Source: Chelatococcus sp. YT9
Lineage (GTDB): Bacteria > Pseudomonadota > Alphaproteobacteria > Rhizobiales > Beijerinckiaceae
Reading direction: 5' to 3'
DNA: 64,000 bases
NCBI RefSeq assembly: GCF_018398315.1
Contig: NZ_JAHBRW010000001.1
Span: 3,108,501 to 3,172,500, forward strand
The notes beneath the pieces were generated by a model that saw nothing but the letters and a program-made list of their open reading frames with translations, was not told the origin of the DNA and searched no databases. The position numbers and the translations under genes are program-made. This document shows positions 61,445 through 64,000 of the stretch, in pieces. The first letter of the stretch is position 1. Every line of letters begins with the position of its first letter.

Positions 61445-64000
61445 TGGCAACACTCGTCCTTCAGGTTGCGGGCTCGGCGCTTGGCGGGGCCATCGGGGGG
61501 CCATTCGGCGCCATCATCGGCCGTGCCATCGGCGGGCTCGCGGGTGCCGCCATCGACACCGCGCTGCTCGCGTCCGGCAGCGGCACGCGCTATGTCGAGG
61601 GGCCGCGCCTCAACGACGTGCAGGGGCTCACCTCCACGGAGGGTGCTGGCGTGCCGCGCGTCTATGGCCGCGCCCGCGTCGGCGGCCAGCTCATCTGGGC
61701 GACGCGCCTCGAGGAGGTCGCCCATACGAGCGAGGCGAGCGCGGGCGGTGGCAAGCTCGGCGGTGGCGGCTCGACCGTCACCACCAACTACAGCTATTTC
61801 GCCAATCTCGCCGTGGGGCTGTGCGAGGGGCCGATCGCCTTTGTCCGCCGCGTCTGGGCCGACGGCCGCGAGCTCGACCAGAGCGGCTTCGTCATGCGCG
61901 TCCACCAGGGCCACGAGGATCAGGAGGCCGACCCCCTGATCGTGGCCAAGGAGGGCGGGGACAACGCGCCGCGCTATCGCGGCCTTGCCTATGTCGTGTT
62001 TGAGCGCTTGCCGCTTGAGGACTTCGGCAACCGCATCCCGCAATTCTCCTTCGAGGTGCTGCGGCCGGTCTCCGGCCTTGCCGAGATGGTGCGCGCGGTG
62101 GATTTCATCCCCGGGGCGAGCGAGTTCATCTACGAGCCGCAGGCGGTTTCGCAGGTGCTCGGCCCGGGCGTCACGCGCTCGGAGAACCGCCACCAGCTGT
62201 TCCGGCCGAGCGACGTCATCGCTTCCCTCGACGTGCTGCAGGCGCTGTGCCCCAATCTGGAGCAGATCGCGCTCGTCGTGAGCTGGTTCGGCGACGACCT
62301 GCGCGCCGGCCATTGCACAATTACGCCGCGCGTCGAAAGCCATCTGAAAACGACAGAGGACCTGCAGTGGCAGGTTGCCGGGCTCGACCGTGCCGCAGCC
62401 AGCCAGGTGAGCCAGCTCGATGCGCGCCCTGCCTATGGCGGCACGCCGTCGGACAACTCGGTGATCGGGCTCATCCGCGAGATCAAGGCACGCGGCCTGA
62501 AGGTTGTCCTCTACCCCTTCTTGATGATGGACGTGCCACTGGCCAATGACCTGCCGAACCCTTATGCCGATGAGCCGGGCCAGCCGGCCTTTCCTTGGCG
62601 TGGCCGAATTACCTGCCATCCCGCGCCGGGGCAGGCGGGCTCGCCGGACGGCGCCGCCGAGGCGGGCGAGCAGGTCGCCCAGCTTTTCGGCGAGGCCTTG
62701 CCCGGCCATTTCATGGCCGCAGCGGAGGGCGTGCTCTATGCGGGTCCGGACGAATGGAGCCTGCGCCGCCAGATCCTGCATTATGCGCATCTCGCCACGG
62801 TCGCGGGCGGCGTCGATGGCTTCATCATCGGCTCGGAGTTCGTGGGGTTGACGCGTGTGCGACGCGGCCCCGGCCTCTATCCGGCAGTCGAGCAGTTGAT
62901 GACGCTGGCGAACGATGTTCGCGGCGTTGTCGGATCGGATACAAAGATCCTCTATGCGGCCGACTGGACCGAATATGGTGCCCATGTCCGCGAGGGCGGC
63001 GAGGTGCGCTTCCCGCTCGACCCGCTATGGGCCTCTTCGGCGATCGACGCGGTCGGAATCGATTTTTATCCCCCCTTCACCGACTGGCGTGACGGCACCA
63101 CCCATCATGACGCGGCAGAGGCCTATTCGATCTACGATCCGGACTATCTGAAGCGACGGATTACGGCCGGCGAGGCTTTCGACTGGTATTATGCGAGTGA
63201 TGCGGATCGCGATGCACAGATCCGCACGCCGATTGCAGATGGCGACTATGGCAAGCCGTGGATATATCGCGCCAAGGACCTCGCCGGCTGGTGGCAGAAC
63301 CCGCATGTCGAGCGCGTCGGCGGGGTGGAGACGACCGCGACCGCATGGGTGCCTTGCGCGAAGCCGATCTGGCTGACCGAGATCGGCATACCGGCCGTGG
63401 ACAAGGGCCCTAACGGGCCGAACGTCTTCCCTGACCCGAAATCATCAGAATCAGCCTATCCGCCCTATTCGCGCCGAGTGCGCGATGATCTGATCCAGAA
63501 TCGTGCGCTGGAGGCGCTCATTGGTCATTACGGAGAGGGCGGCGAAGCGGTCAATCCGACCTCGCCGCTCTATGGCGGGCCGATGGTCGATCCCGCCGGC
63601 GTTTTCGTCTGGGCCTGGGACGCGCGGCCCTTCCCCGCCTTTCCCGACCAGGCGGGCACCTGGTCGGACGGAACGAACTGGCAGAGCGGCCATTGGCTGA
63701 CTGGGCGGTTGGAGGGCCTCCCGCTCGACCGGCTCGTAGCCCAAGTGCTCGGTGATTTTGATCTCCCAGCCGCCTCCGTGCTTGCAATAGACGGCTTTCT
63801 CGACGGCTATGTCGTTGAGCGTCCGATGAGCGTCCGCGCCATGCTGGAGCCTTTGGCCAACGCTTATGGCTTCGATGCCGTTGCTAGCGGGCAGGCGGTG
63901 CATTTCCGTGGCACCGGCCGCGGCCCCCTCGTCCAGTTGGAGCCGGGCGCTCTCGTTCCCGACGATGCGGGCACCGGCTTGGCTCTACGCCGTGCGCAGG
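61444..64000 (+). CDS. Host-specificity / tail fibre protein with GTA TIM-barrel domain (gp15; 3' end beyond window)
   Basis: At least 852 residues are visible and the frame is open to the right edge. The N-terminus has a glycine-rich membrane-like segment (VAGSALGGAIGGPFGAIIGRAIGGLAGAAID), followed by GVPRVYGRARVGGQLIWATRL and a beta-rich tail domain. The middle (about 330-700) is a glycoside-hydrolase-like TIM barrel found in GTAs (PF13547): VIGLIREIKARGLKVVLYPFLMMDV, FIIGSEFVGLTRV, ILYAADWTEYGAH, DAVGIDFYPPFTDW, WLTEIGIPAVDKG and VFVWAWDARPFPAFP. The latter part begins a phage-tail-3 type domain. In RcGTA this protein makes the tail tip that contacts the recipient surface. Confidence 0.9.
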   Translation, partial: MATLVLQVAGSALGGAIGGPFGAIIGRAIGGLAGAAIDTALLASGSGTRYVEGPRLNDVQGLTSTEGAGVPRVYGRARVGGQLIWATRLEEVAHTSEASAGGGKLGGGGSTVTTNYSYFANLAVGLCEGPIAFVRRVWADGRELDQSGFVMRVHQGHEDQEADPLIVAKEGGDNAPRYRGLAYVVFERLPLEDFGNRIPQFSFEVLRPVSGLAEMVRAVDFIPGASEFIYEPQAVSQVLGPGVTRSENRHQLFRPSDVIASLDVLQALCPNLEQIALVVSWFGDDLRAGHCTITPRVESHLKTTEDLQWQVAGLDRAAASQVSQLDARPAYGGTPSDNSVIGLIREIKARGLKVVLYPFLMMDVPLANDLPNPYADEPGQPAFPWRGRITCHPAPGQAGSPDGAAEAGEQVAQLFGEALPGHFMAAAEGVLYAGPDEWSLRRQILHYAHLATVAGGVDGFIIGSEFVGLTRVRRGPGLYPAVEQLMTLANDVRGVVGSDTKILYAADWTEYGAHVREGGEVRFPLDPLWASSAIDAVGIDFYPPFTDWRDGTTHHDAAEAYSIYDPDYLKRRITAGEAFDWYYASDADRDAQIRTPIADGDYGKPWIYRAKDLAGWWQNPHVERVGGVETTATAWVPCAKPIWLTEIGIPAVDKGPNGPNVFPDPKSSESAYPPYSRRVRDDLIQNRALEALIGHYGEGGEAVNPTSPLYGGPMVDPAGVFVWAWDARPFPAFPDQAGTWSDGTNWQSGHWLTGRLEGLPLDRLVAQVLGDFDLPAASVLAIDGFLDGYVVERPMSVRAMLEPLANAYGFDAVASGQAVHFRGTGRGPLVQLEPGALVPDDAGTGLALRRAQ

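Noticed and set aside
1-64000. tRNA, rRNA, CRISPR arrays, insertion sequences and integrases
   Set aside because: No tRNA-like TPsiC/anticodon pattern, no regularly spaced repeats, and no transposase or integrase motifs were seen anywhere in the window.
50008-64000. Intact temperate prophage
   Set aside because: No integrase, repressor, replication or lysis gene is visible, and the gp10, gp10.1, short tape and gp15 TIM-barrel families are typical of GTAs; the right side beyond the window could still change this.

Overview
The window is GC-rich DNA from an alphaproteobacterium, most likely of the order Hyphomicrobiales (Rhizobiales). The evidence is family content: a MucR/Ros regulator, a DUF6456 protein, the DUF1214/DUF1254 pair, a SodB of the rhizobial type, an R. 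etli ReAV-type asparaginase, a TIGR03808-type Tat repeat protein, an EcfG (general stress) promoter and a gene-transfer-agent (GTA)-like cluster. A genus such as Chelatococcus or Bosea is possible but not shown. I saw no rRNA, tRNA, CRISPR array, integrase or insertion sequence.

Layout. 1-3.2 kb: a DEAD-box helicase cut by the left edge, a FUSC-family membrane protein, and an exported PRC-barrel protein behind a textbook EcfG promoter. 3.2-9.4 kb: a minus-strand peptide/opine-type ABC importer operon (fused double ATPase, Tat-exported binding protein, two permeases) joined by ATGA overlaps. 9.6-20.9 kb: a glycan locus with four glycosyltransferases in one operon (one fused to a NodB-like deacetylase), a divergent operon encoding an ABC-exporter-like protein whose ATPase motifs are destroyed plus a cyclic-nucleotide-binding protein, and a UDP-glucose dehydrogenase/FkbM methyltransferase pair. 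21-28.4 kb: asparaginase, Tat repeat protein, lipoprotein hydrolase, two small DUF proteins, a HerA-like ATPase and a DUF1194 protein. 28.4-33 kb: MurJ, a polyprenol-type glycosyltransferase, a ChbG/HpnK deacetylase and SodB. 33-40.7 kb: a membrane-anchored acidic low-complexity protein, oligopeptidase B, MucR, DUF6456 and SufE. 40.8-49.6 kb: a DivJ/PleC-type histidine kinase translationally coupled to a peptidoglycan-binding membrane protein, DUF1491, DUF1214/DUF1254, a class A penicillin-binding protein, a YcgN-type protein and an L,D-transpeptidase.

50.0-64.0 kb: a gene cluster in the Rhodobacter capsulatus GTA order: small and large terminase, portal, two small genes, prohead protease, capsid, connector, head closure, DUF3168, major tail protein, gp10, gp10.1 chaperone, a short tape measure, gp12, gp13, NlpC/P60 peptidase and the gp15 host-specificity protein, which runs off the right edge. 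A secreted trypsin-like protease on the opposite strand, bordered by a rhizobial-type extragenic repeat, interrupts the cluster between capsid and connector.

The two most unusual systems are the degenerate ABC/cNMP-binding pair embedded in the glycosyltransferase locus and the protease-bearing GTA-like cluster. Several starts were moved from the longest reading frame to an internal codon with a better ribosome binding site or signal peptide; the entries say where.
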